Below are positions 38,213-50,819 of a stretch of DNA of 64,000 bases, one piece after another. The DNA is from Mercurialis annua (lineage: Eukaryota > Streptophyta > Magnoliopsida > Malpighiales > Euphorbiaceae). A program made the translations under genes and the position numbers. Every line of letters starts with the position of its first letter. Within the stretch, counting starts at the first letter, position 1. Location: assembly GCF_937616625.2 (NCBI RefSeq), contig NC_065574.1:25298501-25362500 (forward strand), given 5' to 3'. The notes below the pieces were generated by a model. The model was given only the letters and a program-made list of their open reading frames with translations, made no database searches and had not been told where the DNA came from.

Positions 38213-40894
38213 GATTATCATCGAGAATGGATGAGATACAGAATTCGGTATAATTCTACCGAGTTCCACCTTGTATCTCAGTTCTTATTATTGAATATGT
38301 CACAGTGCACTTTTCTTATCTCATGTATTTATCATGTTGATGATTTATGTTGGGTTTTCTTGATCCTTTATGGACCTTGACATGCACAATACAATCTAAG
38401 AGCATACATTTATAACACACGCACAATAGGGTATTGATTATTATTAGTAGTACGTATAGGAACGTACTATGTTCTTTTATAAATATTCGAATAATAGTAG
38501 AAATAGGAATGTACTATACTTTGCTTATTCGTATTTGGTTCAATACTTGTATTTTATTCGATATTCGATTCATATAACTTTACTTTATACCCTTCTCCGG
38601 TGTTTAGCATATATATTGATTTCACTTATTTATGTTATTGTCAAAATAGCACATTACAATAAGACATCATTTTCGAAATATACTTACGTATCCATTTTAA
38701 AAACATATATTCAAATATATAAATATTCATATAGCCTTTCGTATTAAAATACGTGCCTTTATGAATATTGACGAGTAATTTAAAGTGTAATCACCCCTTG
38801 CTATCCAAATTCTTCAAATAAGCATGACGATATCTCGATCTATTTGCCTTAAATTTGTCGATAATCTCTTGTCCGATCTACGCAAATATATTAATAGTAA
38901 GAATTAATAAAATTCTAGCTATTATTAACTTAACCAACATTATGTTTCTGGCCAACTTCGGCTATCGAAAGCGCTTATTGAAAATAGTCCGAACCCAAAA
39001 CAAAATTGACATTCTTAAAGATTAGAATGTCGCCTACAACTTTTGTTTAGTTTCAGACCATAAAACGCACCCGAAGGTGTCGAAAACTAGCTTGGAAGTT
39101 AAGACCTTGAGCTGTCCCGAAACAGCAGGGCAGATTACACACAAATATATTCTGCATAAAATGAACATCGTATAGTCCGATTCAACAGACACTTAAACTT
39201 AGACATTTATAGTTAACATCCTAATGTTTCTGTATCAACAAATGGAACTTGATTTGGACTTATAGAACCCGGGATATTGCTCACGCAACATCGCTGTTCT
39301 GCAGAGACAGTTTCTGCAAAAACGTCTAACTAGTTTCCGTCGAACTAACCCCTATTATAACTAACTAAACAAAATTCGATTCGGTGCTGACTTAACATCG
39401 AAAACACGAATTCCCCAAGGTCCGAGAGAAGCGAAAACAGACCTTAAAGGGCTGTTTAGCTCGGCTCATTATGAGCAACTCCAAAACAGAATTTTGCCTA
39501 CGGTAGAATTTCGTTTGGCCGAGCCCGAGCAGAATTCTGCTCCTACGGAGCAAAATTCATGGCTCACATGGTCAAGGGAGGGGATGGACAGAGCATAAAC
39601 GGGGCCTAAGACAATAACACACACAAATTCACGATAACAATTCTCAAACTCACCAACAATCACACATACTCAAAAACAATCATCAAACTATCAATATCAA
39701 AACTTCACACCAAAACCGAACCCTAAGGTCACCAATTTTATTCAATTTTACCAATTCAAGACCTAATAAAATCATAATATTACCTTATCTTGGAGACACC
39801 TCATGGCCGAAGCCTCAAGTGCTCAAAAGCACCATTAAAATACTCCAATTCAAGCTTATAAACACCTAACAATATCAATTAAACACTAACTTCATTAAAC
39901 CTAAAAATTCCGAAATTCACAGCTTAAACCTCGACCATATTTTGATTTTCTTACCTAAAATTGAAGCTATATATCTGTAGATAATTGTTTCCTCGTTCCG
40001 TGACCGCTTAATCACTAATTTTCGTCAAGAAACAAAGAAGTTATGGCATTTGTAAGATTTGGGTTAAAAATGGAGAAGAGTTTCGGGATTCTTCTCTTCT
40101 TTGCTGAAAATCCTCTTTTGAAAGAATGATTATTCATTCAGAAATGATGATAATAAGTGGATTAAAATTCCACTTAGGTCCTTGAAGTTTCCACCTCCTT
40201 AACCTTCACTTTCTAACTTTTCATTCGTCCGATTTAGTCCACTAATCTTTTAATCATTCGATTCTCGATAAATTCCGTATTATTTATTTCCTAAATAAAT
40301 AAAATTAGTCTCATACCTTATAATATCACTTTCCAATAATGTATTTTGGCAGTTTTGGCCAAAAACGCTCAAATTTCCATTTTGTGCTAGCTTGCACTTT
40401 TTCTCACTTTTTCGTCAAATTTTCATTTTAATGACTATCGATAGCAACTTTATCGGTATTATTTTCTTATCTTGAGAAAATAGAGTAAAACGCAACTTCC
40501 TCCGAAAGTTTGTGGTTAAAAGTCCACTTTAGTCCTTAAAGTGGCTAATTTGTATTTAACTCAACTTCTCTATTAATTGACATGCTTAACTAAACAATGT
40601 CCGAAAGTTATAAAACTTTTTCCATAAGTTCTTAAAAATATTTCACGGATCTTGGCGTGAATATAATTAGTTCGGGCTTTCCGACTTATTTTATTTTATT
40701 CCCTTCAGTCCCGATTAAATCCAGTTTATCACATAATAATTTTACATTTGAATTATTATTCTACGATAATTCTAATAGACCCGCTTCGGTCTAAGTTCTT
40801 ATTATTCAATCCTAATCTGATTTTTTCGTTCTTAATCCTTACGATTATACCTCGTGGCACTACACGTAATTCCTCATAAATTTAGGTTATTACA

Positions 40895-40909
40895 ATCTTC
40901 CCCCCTTAC
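40895..40909 (-). promoter_or_regulatory. Polypurine tract of LARD2
   Basis: The minus strand reads GTAAGGGGGGAAGAT directly upstream of the LTR start TGTAATAACC. Next to it (40910-40929) is the AAAATTCGTCCTCGAATTT segment shared with LARD1. Confidence 0.85.
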
Positions 40910-43175
40910 AAAAATTCGTCCTCGAATTTTCATAATCTTCTGATATCACTTAACCAATCCTTAATCAAACCTTATCATTCTTTTCCTTCCACACTTCTGT
41001 TGTGGTACTCTGATTAGTTATTCACTAACTGTTGACTTTACAGTTAGGTTTATACAGTCTTTCATCTAATACTATTCTTGGGTGGAAATACCTCGATATA
41101 CTTATCGAGTAACTTCTTATGCTGACAATCCTAACCATCTTATTACTGCTTGATTCATAATCATTATCAATCAATTTCTTTTCTTCGATCTTCTCGAATA
41201 ATATTTGTTTGTACATAGGGTTTATATCCCAAGACGTAACTAACTCCGATGTTCTACTTCCTCATTCTAGAGGGAAAACATTATTGTAGTTTAAAATTAG
41301 TCGCTATTACTTTAAAACATGTAAAGTAGCGTTGTTGATCTTTTATTTAATCATATAAGACTACTTTAGAGATTTGCAATTCAAATCTCGATACGTTTCA
41401 TATCGCTTTGTACTATTTGTCGTTCTATATATGTATGTTCTTATATAGGCCTAACAAGATGATCAGTCTTGTTCTATGCCTCCATTTACAGAGTCCCTGT
41501 CTGAGCTTCCTTACGTTTGAAAACTTCTCTGTTTAAAACCACGATACTTTTCATTTCTCAAATCATGTCATAATTGTGCACCAGTGTGATGACTTCTCTC
41601 ATCACAAGAGTTGCAATGACACTCCTCTTTTGTTTTTAGACATACACAATGTATATGATGCATGTCCTATTAGTGAATGCAATATGGGTGTAGTGATGCA
41701 ATTCTACTCGTGTCAATGCGATGTTGTAATGAATCGTGTCCGGGCACAATTATGTCTTTTCAAAACATTTCGTTTCGATTAAATACTTTTATTTTTATAA
41801 AACGGGTTTTACATAAGTTTCTTTCGACATCGGACTCTGTATTTCTACTCGTTCTTATCGTTTGTCGTTCTTCCGTTCGCAATCTATATACATATTTTGC
41901 ACATGAAAAGATGTGGTACTACTCGTCTCGTTCAAACGTCGTTTGAAGAGTACGTTCTAAATGTTCGTGTCTATACTAGACTAGCTCAAAAGGTCTGGTT
42001 GCTATTGAGCTTCTTATGTTCGGACTTCATGATGTTTGCTTCGACTACACAGTCTATCTGGTTGTATTTAACCAGAACACTTCGCGAGAACTATGTCTTT
42101 TAGGAGATAGTTGATTCGTGTCATCTATGGTATTCCAAACACGGAATGCGAGTATTATTTATCATAGTGACCTTGTTGTCCACACCAACTGTATACATCT
42201 ATTATAGCTTGACCTTTACCTAAGTGACTTCTGCCGCATTGCGGGCATATGAGATTTGCAAGGTTGGAAATTCTTTGTTCCAAAGACGGACGAATAGTTT
42301 CTAGCATCCTTGGCTACTTTCCCTTGTCTATCGTTCTTATGAGTCCGGCTGCATCGCCTTTCGGTCTTTTCACTTTTATTGTTATTTTCGATTATCTCCT
42401 ATTATATTCCTCGTATTAACCTTCATCATATCTTCTGGTCTATGTGATACACTTTGTTTATTCATTCCCGATGAGTTTCTCGATTTACTCAACCTTTCTT
42501 ACCATATGCTGCCTTTAGCAGTTTCATTACTTCCATTCCTGTTACTTATCTCGCTTATCGACTTTCGGGTATGTTAACCTACTCACTTCAATTGATTCGA
42601 GTCTATCTCCTTATCCTTGCGGGGAGCTTTGTTAATTCCTATGGAACTTGTTAACCTCCCTTGCAATCTTTACGATATCCTGATCCTTGGGATCACTATC
42701 GCGCTTGAATTTTCCTTGCCACCATATTGGCACCTCATAACCTTTTTGCATAAGTCTTCTTTAAACTTTGCTTCCCTTCTCACAACTATGATTCTACTTC
42801 TCTTCTTGTATCGACTCCAATTCCTGTCATCAGGTCTAGGGCAATCTATTTAATTAATCAGACTTGACGATTTATCGTTGAACCGATTTGTCTCTTCGGT
42901 CTAATTGCCTTGATCTTTCTCGATTATTTGACCCATCACTACTATAATTTCTTTCCAAAACCAATCATGGGTTGGACCTTTCATCGACATCTTGATCAAC
43001 AATACCGTTTGTCCTTCATTCGCTAGACGTGTACGAGCATCTTACTTTACTTCTCCTAAAGGATCTAGCATACCGCTTGATCCGTCAAACTCTTTTAGTC
43101 TTAACTTATGTATGCCAATATCAAACCTCTATATGTGTTCCTTTCTTCACGTTGATACTGTCTTTGTATTCATCG

Positions 43176-43484
43176 TCATATTATTGGCATACAATTCCTT
43201 ATATCAGTTACTTCTACTGCTAACTGATTCATATTGACGTTGGGTTGTTGTGGCACTCCCGGTGCCTGTACATTCCCATTTTGTCTTGCTAGGTTCCCAT
43301 TGACCTTCATTTCGTTCATGGCCTCTACTAGCCAAATGGTTTGGGTTGCGTTCGCCGTCGTTACTTCGATCTTCTTCTCGCGCCTCAGGCACTTGCTGTG
43401 CAACGGAACGCATTCGAGTAGTCCTTTGTTCATAGTATGGCGAGTATATAAAGGAATCCTGATGAATTCCTTAAAATATAGCAC
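43176..43484 (-). pseudogene. Gag N-terminal remnant in LARD2
   Basis: A 102-codon minus-strand frame contains G-N-V-Q-A-P-G-V-P-Q-Q-P-N followed by N-Q-L-A-V. The gypsy Gag in this window has Q-A-P-G-V-P-Q-A-P at the corresponding place (about 51274-51300), after an arginine-rich N-terminus. An overlapping frame (43204-43413) reads M-R-S-V-A-Q-Q-V-P-E-A-R-E-E-D-R and is rich in Arg and Glu, which suggests a frameshift split an original gag start. No capsid domain or zinc knuckle follows. The match is short, so it is tentative. If right, LARD2 descends from a coding gypsy element by deletion. Confidence 0.45.
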
Positions 43485-44382
43485 ATACTAGTCATAACAA
43501 CTAACAATTATCCACGTAAATTGGACCTTAGGAACATCTCCTTCCTTTAGGCCTTCTACGATTACGTCTCGTGTTGCAAGTCTTCTGAGTGTTCTTACTC
43601 ATTGTGGACTTAGCAAATCATGAAAACATATACTCGTGTTGTATATGTTCTACCCATATTACTATCGTGGCTATAAGCATTTATGTTGACCGAGTTCAAA
43701 AAAAATCCATGTCTCCTAGACTTTCCTTGGTTACGCATCGTATCTTAAGTCCTGCGAGCATTCGGCTCACATAGACTTAACCAAACATCAAGAATATCTA
43801 AGCATAACGTACATGTCCTATTCGTATTCTATGCATATCTATAAACAATCCATGTTAATCAAATCCAAAGAAAATCGGTGTCCCCTAGATTTTCTTCGGC
43901 TATGTCGCATATCTTAACTCTTGCGAGCATTTCGCTCAACATAGACTTAGCAAACTTTGCAACGTTTAATCATAAGGCATAATTCCTATTCATAACAATC
44001 AATCACAATATATACATTTCATATATCGTATAAATTATCACAGGCTTACATACCTGTGAGCATATCACTCTCATGAGTGATCGCGTTTTACAGCGCATCA
44101 CATATCTAATTGATCATATACTTTCCAATCAATCAATTCAATCATAGTCCATAACAATATTCTTTTATCATATGAGTCTCGAGAATATATAACTCTTCGC
44201 AGATTATAGATACTCGAAAGCGTATTGCTTACTCGAGTAAACACAAAACATAATTTTTGCTCATGCACACTCCTAACTCGACTCTTAATAGCACATATAG
44301 GAGGGGACATCTTTGTAAAACTTTTGTATAATCGATGAAAAAGATGTAACATTCAAAAGACATGACTTGAAATTCCTATAAT

Positions 44383-44391
44383 CCGCAGTAG
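44383..44391 (-). promoter_or_regulatory. LARD2 leader motif complementary to its LTR
   Basis: The sense strand reads CTACTGCGG. The LTR sense strand at 25525-25533 reads CCGTAGTAG, complementary with one G-U wobble. In the right LTR the site is more degraded (near 44680). Confidence 0.4.
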
Positions 44392-44464
44392 TTCCTAGGA
44401 AGTAAGTGACTCTTTCATATACTCGAATCACAAGAGAACAATGGCCTAGGAACACTAAACCATT

Positions 44465-44476
44465 GCTCTGATACCA
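44465..44476 (-). promoter_or_regulatory. Primer binding site (initiator Met-tRNA) of LARD2
   Basis: The minus strand reads TGGTATCAGAGC, four bases from the LTR end at 44481. Confidence 0.92.
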
Positions 44477-44480
44477 CCTT

Positions 44481-47400
44481 TGTCACGATCCAAATTTATG
44501 AGTCGCGACCGGCGCTAGGGAATGGGAGTGGTAGCTCCGAAACCCGTAGCAAGCCTAAAACCCTGTGTAAATTTTTCGCAAATCAAATCATGTTTCATAT
44601 ATCAAAATACATGTGACCTCATTTTATAAAAAACATCAGAGTTAAAATGCGTTATACAAATACATAGACAAAAATATCTAGACTAATGCGAACCGCTAGA
44701 ATGAAAACCTTCTTTCACTTCTTATGAAAATAACTTCCGAGAATTAAAACTTCGGAAGCTTGACTTTCCAAATCATATCATGCTATTCCTGAAAATGGGA
44801 GAAGCAACGGGGTCAGTATAAAACTGAGTGAGATCACCAAAATTACACGCAATATCACATAAAGGGTTACAACCATTGAAAACTCGTCTTTATATAGAAA
44901 ATATTCTTTTCAAATCCTACTATGTATATTCTTAATTTAATTTCATTCTTTATAAATGTTTCATAGTATCTCTATCTTTGTTTTTTTATTATAATTTGAT
45001 GTTTTTCTTTTCTCGTTTTATTGCATTAGTTTTCGACCTAATCTTAAATTTTAGTTTATATCATCATGATTCTAAGTCGAATTAAATCATTGGAAAGTCT
45101 CTTGTGACTTGATCCTTATGGTTGGATCTCGAGATAGTTCAACCGAGTTACCCATAACCATGTGGCACAATCCCAAGATAGTTCGACTGAGTTACTCATG
45201 CCACTGCTTAATCCCAAGTTGTGAGTCCCGAGATAGTTCAACCGAGTTACTCACCAGACACAGGTCCCGAGATAGTTCAACCGAGTTCAACCTCGTGTTT
45301 GTATTCAGACTCTGCACCCTGCAAGTCTTTTGAACTTAACTGTTGATTCATATAATTCCTATTGACATTTAATAGGAATGTTTGTTCCCATTGTGTCTCA
45401 ATCTTGTTTCGTATTGATTCTCGATGTATCATACTTACTTTTTATTTCGTATGAGTCCCGAGGACTATCATGGAGAATGGATGAGATACAGGTCCTTGGA
45501 TAATTCTACCAAATTCCACCTTGTATCTCAGTTCTTATTATTGAATATGTTACAGTACACTTTTCTTATCTCATGTATTTATCATGTTGATGATTTCTGT
45601 TGGGTTTTCTTGATCCTTTATGGACCATGACATGCACAATACAATCTAAGAGCATACATTTATAACACACGCACAATAGGGTATTGATTATGTTTAATAG
45701 TACGTATAGGAACATACTATGTTCTTTTATAAATATTCGAATAATAGTACAAATAGGAATGTACTATATTTTGCTTATTCGTATTTGGTTCAATACTTGT
45801 ATTTTATTCAATATTCGATTCATATAACATTACTTTATACCCTTTCCCGGTCTTTAAGCATATATATTCTTTTCATTTATTCATGTTATTGTCAAAATAG
45901 CACAGTACGATAAAACATCATTTTCGAAACATACATACGTATACATTTTAAAAACATACATTTCAAATATATAAATATTCATATAGCCTTTCGTATTAAA
46001 ATACGTGGCTTTATGAATATTGACGAGTAATTTAAAGTGTACTCACCACTTGCTATCCAAATTCTTCAAATAAGCATGACGATATCTCGATCCATTCGCC
46101 TCAAATCTTGTCGATAATCGCTCGTCCGATCTACGCAAATATAATAATAGCAAGAATTAATAAAATTCTAGCTATTATTAACATAACCAACATTATATTT
46201 CTAGCAAACTTCGGCTATCGAAACTACTTATTTAAAATAGTCTGACCCCTAAAAAAAATTGATATTCTTAAATTTTAGAACGTCTCCTAGGTCTCGGACC
46301 ATAAAACGCACCCGAACGTGTCGAAAACTAGCTTGGAAGTTAAGACCTTGAGCTGTCCCAAAACAGCAGGGCAGATTACGCACCAAAATATTCTGCATAA
46401 AATGAACATCATAGAGTCCGATTCAACAGAAACACAAACTTAGACAATTATAGTTAACATCCTAAAGTTTCCGTATCAACAAACGGAACTTGATTTGGAG
46501 TAATAGAACCCGGGATATTACTCATGCAACATCGCTGTTCTGCAGAGATAGTTTCTGCAAAAATGTCTATCTAGTTTCCGTCGAACTAACGCCTATTATA
46601 ACTAACTAAACAAATTCGATTAGGGGCTGACTTAACATCGAAAACACGATTGTCCGAGGTCTGAGAGCAGCCAAAACAGACCTCAAAAGGCTGTTTAGCT
46701 CGGCTCATTACGAGCAACTCCAAAACAGAATTTTGCCTACGGCAGAATTCCGTTTGGCCGAGCCCGAGCAGAATTCTGCTCTTATGGAGAAACATTCATG
46801 GCTCACAGGGTCAAGAGAGGGGCTGGACAGAGCCTAAACGGGGCCTAAGACTATAACACAAACAAATTCACAATCACAACTCTCAAACTCACCAACAATC
46901 ACACATACTCAACTACAATCATCAAACTATCAATATCAAAACTTCACACCAAAGCCGAACCCTAAGGTCACCAATTTAATTCAATTTTACCAATTCAAGA
47001 CCTAATCAAATCAGAATATTACCTTATCTTGGAGATACCTCATGGGCGAAGCCTCAGGTCCACAAAATCACCATCAAAATACTCCAATTCAAGCTTATAA
47101 ACACCTAACAACATCAATTAAACACTAACTTCATTAAACCTAAAAATTTCGAAATTCACAGCTTAAACCTCGACCATATTTTGATTTTCGTACCTCAAAT
47201 TGAATCCATATTAGTTTCCTCATTTCGTGGCCGCAAGAATCGCTAAATTTCGTTGACAAACGAAGAAGTTATGGCATTTGCAAGATTTGGGTTAAAAATG
47301 GAGAAGAGTTTCGGGATTCTTCTGTTCTTTGCTGAAAATCCTCTTTTTAATGAATGATTATTCATTCATAAATGATGATAATAAGTGGGTTAAAAGTCCA

Positions 47401-48090
47401 CTTAGGTCCTTGAAGTTTTCACCTCCTTAACCTTCACTTTATAACTTTTCTTTCGTCCGATTTAGTCAACTAATCCTTTAATCATTCGATTCTCGATAAA
47501 TTCCGTAATTTTTATTTTCCAAATAAATAACATTAGTCTCATACCTTATAATATCATTTTCCAATAATGTATTTTGGAAGTTTTGGCCAAAAACGCTCAA
47601 ATTTCCATGTTGAGCTGACTTGCACTATTTCTCGCTTTTTCGTCAAATTTTCATTTTAATGACTATCGATAACAAATTTATCGATATTATTTTCTTATCT
47701 TGAGAAAATAGAGTAAAATGCAACTTCCTCCGGAAGTTTGTGGTTAAAAGTTCACTTCAACTTCTCTATTAATTGACATGCTTAACTAAACAATGTCTGA
47801 AAGTTATATAACTTTTTCCATAAGTTCTTAAAAATATTTCACGGATCTTGGCGTGAATATTATTAGTTCGGGCTTTCCGACTTATTTTATTTTATTCCCT
47901 TTAGTCCGGCTTAAATCCAATTTATCGCATAATAATTTTTTATTTAAATTATTATTCTACGATAATTCCAATACACCCGGTTCAGTCTAAGTTCTTATTA
48001 TTCAATCCAAATCTTATATTCTTGTTCTTAATCTTTACAATTATGCCTCGTGGCACTACACATAATTCCTCATAAATTCAGGTTATTACA
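44481..48090 (-). repeat. LARD2 5' LTR
   Basis: A 3610-bp uninterrupted LTR. It contains the CCCGAGATAGTTCAACCGAG array at about 45117-45290 and the perfect 16-bp palindrome GAGCAGAATTCTGCTC at 46766-46781. It shows the pre-insertion form of both sites that are occupied in the other LTR. Confidence 0.9.
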
Positions 48091-48225
48091 ATAATGTTAC
48101 AAAATAAATCCAAATGTTTCCCCTTTTTAGCGATTTAAGCCAAACGTTTACAAACATTACGAAAAAAATCAAAACATTTCACCTTATTAACAATTTAAAC
48201 AAAATATTTAAAACTTTACGAAACC
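48091..48225. repeat. Satellite stub between LARD2 and the gypsy fragment
   Basis: About two diverged 60-bp monomers; the match ends around GAAACCGATTTC, where gypsy LTR sequence begins. Confidence 0.85.
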
Positions 48226-50708
48226 GATTTCAAAATCTCAAATTTTCATCGGAGGCAGTAGCATTTCGCTGGCGTGACATGCATGAATCACGGGCGCGAT
48301 TCATGTATTGCGGGCGCGAAGGAAGTGTAGCGGGCGCGACGCATGCACTGTTCAGTTCGCTGATTTCTATTTAAACTCACCTAATTCGACCTAATTTGAT
48401 TTTACACTTTATCTAAAACCCTAAAACGGTTGTAGCATTTATCTTAGTCATTTTCTATCATTCCTAAGCCTATTTCCATCGATTGTAAGTATTTCTAATC
48501 CTCTCCTTATGGTTTAATCCATTATTTATCATTGCTATCGATTATAAATTCATTAGCAATCGTATGGGTTGATTGTAGGCTGATTTTGGATCTATATTTT
48601 CTGAGTTTCTCTTGATTGTTTTTCTTAATCCATCTCAAGAGGTTAGTGGCTTAAATCCCTTGTTTTGATTTGTAGAGATTGTTATATACTAAATTGTTTC
48701 GATACCTTGGGTGATTTAATTATATTTTCTGTTTTGTATTAATCTAAAATCTGTAAACAATCTTGCTATGTCATTTTTAGTTTGTGTTTGGTGTTTGTTT
48801 CTTGGGTGGATGGGCGTAATCGTTATAATTAAAAGACTAATCAAATTATGGGATTTGTGATGGAGTATTATGTTTTTATGATTAAACTAAAATCTGGAAA
48901 TTTCAAATATATGGATCATAGGGTATTAGATGATAAACAATACATTGGGTGGCGTTGGGAAATTGTTTAAATGGAATAGTGTATAGTTTGGTTAACATTT
49001 TTGAATCTAAATTCTGTTTTGAACTTATTACTAAAAGCTGGAATTGTTCTTTGATAGTAAAAAGGGTTGTTAGGTAACAACTCCTACCTTAGGTGATTTG
49101 AGATAAATTGACCAAACCTAAATCATAGATTAATTAAGGTTTTACAAAGGTTAAATTAGCTGTTTTGAATAAGTAACTTTGCTGGAAACTATTTTTAAAA
49201 TGGTTTAAAAGTTGTTAAAGGAATGCTAATTCATATTAGGTTGTGGTTTAATGTAAATTGAGTAATATAAGACATACAAGGTGTTATATGTCATGTAGGG
49301 TTTCGGTTGAAATATTTGAGCTTCAAGTTAATACTTGAAAGGTGTTGAATCTTATTGATTCTATTTGAGGTGACATAATTAAATGTACTTGGGGTGCTAC
49401 TTGCCAAGTGTTAGAAATCTTAATTGTTTATGGAATTATCAAGTTACGGTGTGAGTTCTTATTTTAAATAACTTTAATTTCATTTAAGGTTTGATTAAAG
49501 ACTTTGGTTTTAAACTTGGTTATGGATGGGTCGGGTTAGACGTGGTCTCCCGACATGTTGTATTGAGCTATACTGCAGTAAGGCTAACACACTACTTTAG
49601 GAACTGTAACTGTTTTGTAAAGACTATTTAAGTATTTAAGTACTTTGGTTTCGTTTTATAAGATAAGAACTCACCTAAGCTTAACTTGCCTTATTTGTAA
49701 ATTAGTTGTATGGATACTTGGTGGTATTTTAATTACCTTGTTTGAATCTTTGGTTGTGTTGTGAAATGCTAGTCCTATGTGGAGTCTAGAATTCTTAGAG
49801 TTAGGGGTTGTTCGGATTTTGACTTATATAATGTTTTAGACCCGTCGACTTCTCGTGCTTCGGAGTCTACCCAGGGTTAGCTATTTGCCAAGATTCATGT
49901 GGACAAGCAAGCAGTGAGTTTATAGTGTTATTTACTGCTTTATTAAGTACCGCAAGTTATTTTAGTATATCAAATGTTTGTGAACTGTTTTAAGGATTAT
50001 GGATTTGGATTGAAATGAGCTACTCGATAGGCTTGTATCGAGACTGTGTGCACCGGTAAGTACTTTGGGATTGGCTGACCAATGTCTGGCCTACTTTGGG
50101 AATCGATGTGGATTTGTTCCGATCTACTTTGGGTTAAATACTTTGGGATTTCATTTCAATACTGTTTTCCATAATTAAGTATATATATTAGTACAAAGTA
50201 TTTGTTTTAAGGGTTTTAAACTTAATAAATGTAAATAACATTATGAACTCATCTCAGTATATCTGACCTCGTTGTTTTCCAAACTTTCCAGGTTTATGAT
50301 TTTGAGAGCGTTGGTCATCTCCTATCTTTTGATTCCTCGGAGGTCTTTTTATGTTATCAGACTAGTTTACTGTTTTACTTCTTAGACCGCAGTAGAACTA
50401 GTTGTCTCTATTATTGTACTTTGGTTTGTCGTAGTGGTACGACTTTTATATTATTATACATTGGGATGTTACATTGAATTATTTATAAATGAGGTATGTT
50501 TCATAGTTTCGAATTTCTATCAAGTAATTATATTAGAACTGCTGTATAAGTTGTTAGACTTAGGCTGAAGTCTCGGTTGCCCCAGAGCATTGGTTTTCTT
50601 GCAGGTTTATATTGAATATAAGGTTTTCCGCGAGGCTTGCTACGGGTTTTGGTACGACCATACCCATACCCTAGCGCCGGTCGGGATCCACAAAATTGGG
50701 TCGTGACA
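48226..50708 (+). repeat. Truncated 5' LTR of the gypsy element
   Basis: Begins inside U3 with three GGGCGCGA repeats (about 48290-48340), followed by a TATA-like CTATTTAAACTCACC at about 48367. It ends CCCTAGCGCCGGTC...GGGTCGTGACA at 50708. The TGTAATATCC start expected for the family is absent. CCGCAGTAG at 50387-50395 pairs with the leader motif. Confidence 0.85.
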
Positions 50709-50712
50709 AAGT

Positions 50713-50724
50713 TGGTATCAGAGC
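50713..50724 (+). promoter_or_regulatory. Primer binding site (initiator Met-tRNA) of the gypsy element
   Basis: TGGTATCAGAGC four bases after the LTR end, followed by TTTAGTTTCGAACTAAGGCC, the same leader start as LARD1. Confidence 0.95.
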
Positions 50725-50810
50725 TTTAGTTTCGAACTAAGGCCAAATTTTTGCATGTTATGTGTTTATCGCTTTAAGGCATGTTAAGTGTTACTGTTGT
50801 GTTATAGGAT

Positions 50811-50819
50811 CTACTGCAG
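50811..50819 (+). promoter_or_regulatory. Gypsy leader motif complementary to the LTR
   Basis: CTACTGCAG within CTACTGCAGAATTAGGATTC. It pairs with CCGCAGTAG at 50387-50395 at eight of nine positions. The same leader phrase occurs in LARD1 and LARD2. Confidence 0.4.

Larger units (their letters stand above)
25322..40894 (-). repeat. LARD2 3' LTR, split by nested copia element and solo LTR
   Basis: LTR segments 25322-26216, 35068-35164 and 38213-40894 together match 44481-48090 in order. Each break falls exactly at a 5-bp target duplication. The joined length, about 3.6-3.7 kb, fits the intact partner. It contains the tandem CCCGAGATAGTTCAACCGAG module at about 25957-26130 and the palindrome GAGCAGAATTCTGCTC at 39527-39542. 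Confidence 0.88.
40895..44480 (-). other. LARD2 internal region, mostly non-coding
   Basis: About 3.6 kb. Apart from a gag-like scrap near 43200-43480 no protein domain is visible. 41571-41753 is a block also present in LARD1 (11413-11611), with ATAATTGTGC and GCACAATTAT at its ends. The leader next to the PBS keeps GGAACTACTGCGGATTATAGG (sense). Confidence 0.7.
25322..48090 (-). mobile_element. LARD2: older non-autonomous LTR retrotransposon, interrupted by nested insertions
   Basis: Left LTR 25322-40894 (split by two insertions), interior 40895-44480, right LTR 44481-48090. Without the nested copia element and solo LTR its length is about 10.9 kb. PBS and PPT place it on the minus strand. 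LTR termini are TGTAATAACC and ATCGTGACA in sense orientation. The LTR copies show clearly more substitutions and indels than those of LARD1. The flanks TAAAC (25317-25321) and ATAAT (48091-48095) do not match, so the target duplication is diverged or one flank has been rearranged. Confidence 0.88.

Noticed and set aside
38469..38747. Tyr/Ile-rich 92-codon frame resembling a membrane protein, with a shorter copy at 45719-45913
   Set aside because: AT-rich LTR sequence of LARD2 in both places, frame not preserved between the two copies, antisense to the element.
25317..48095. A target duplication for LARD2 (TAAAC versus ATAAT)
   Set aside because: Only two or three of five bases agree, within what AT-rich satellite gives by chance.
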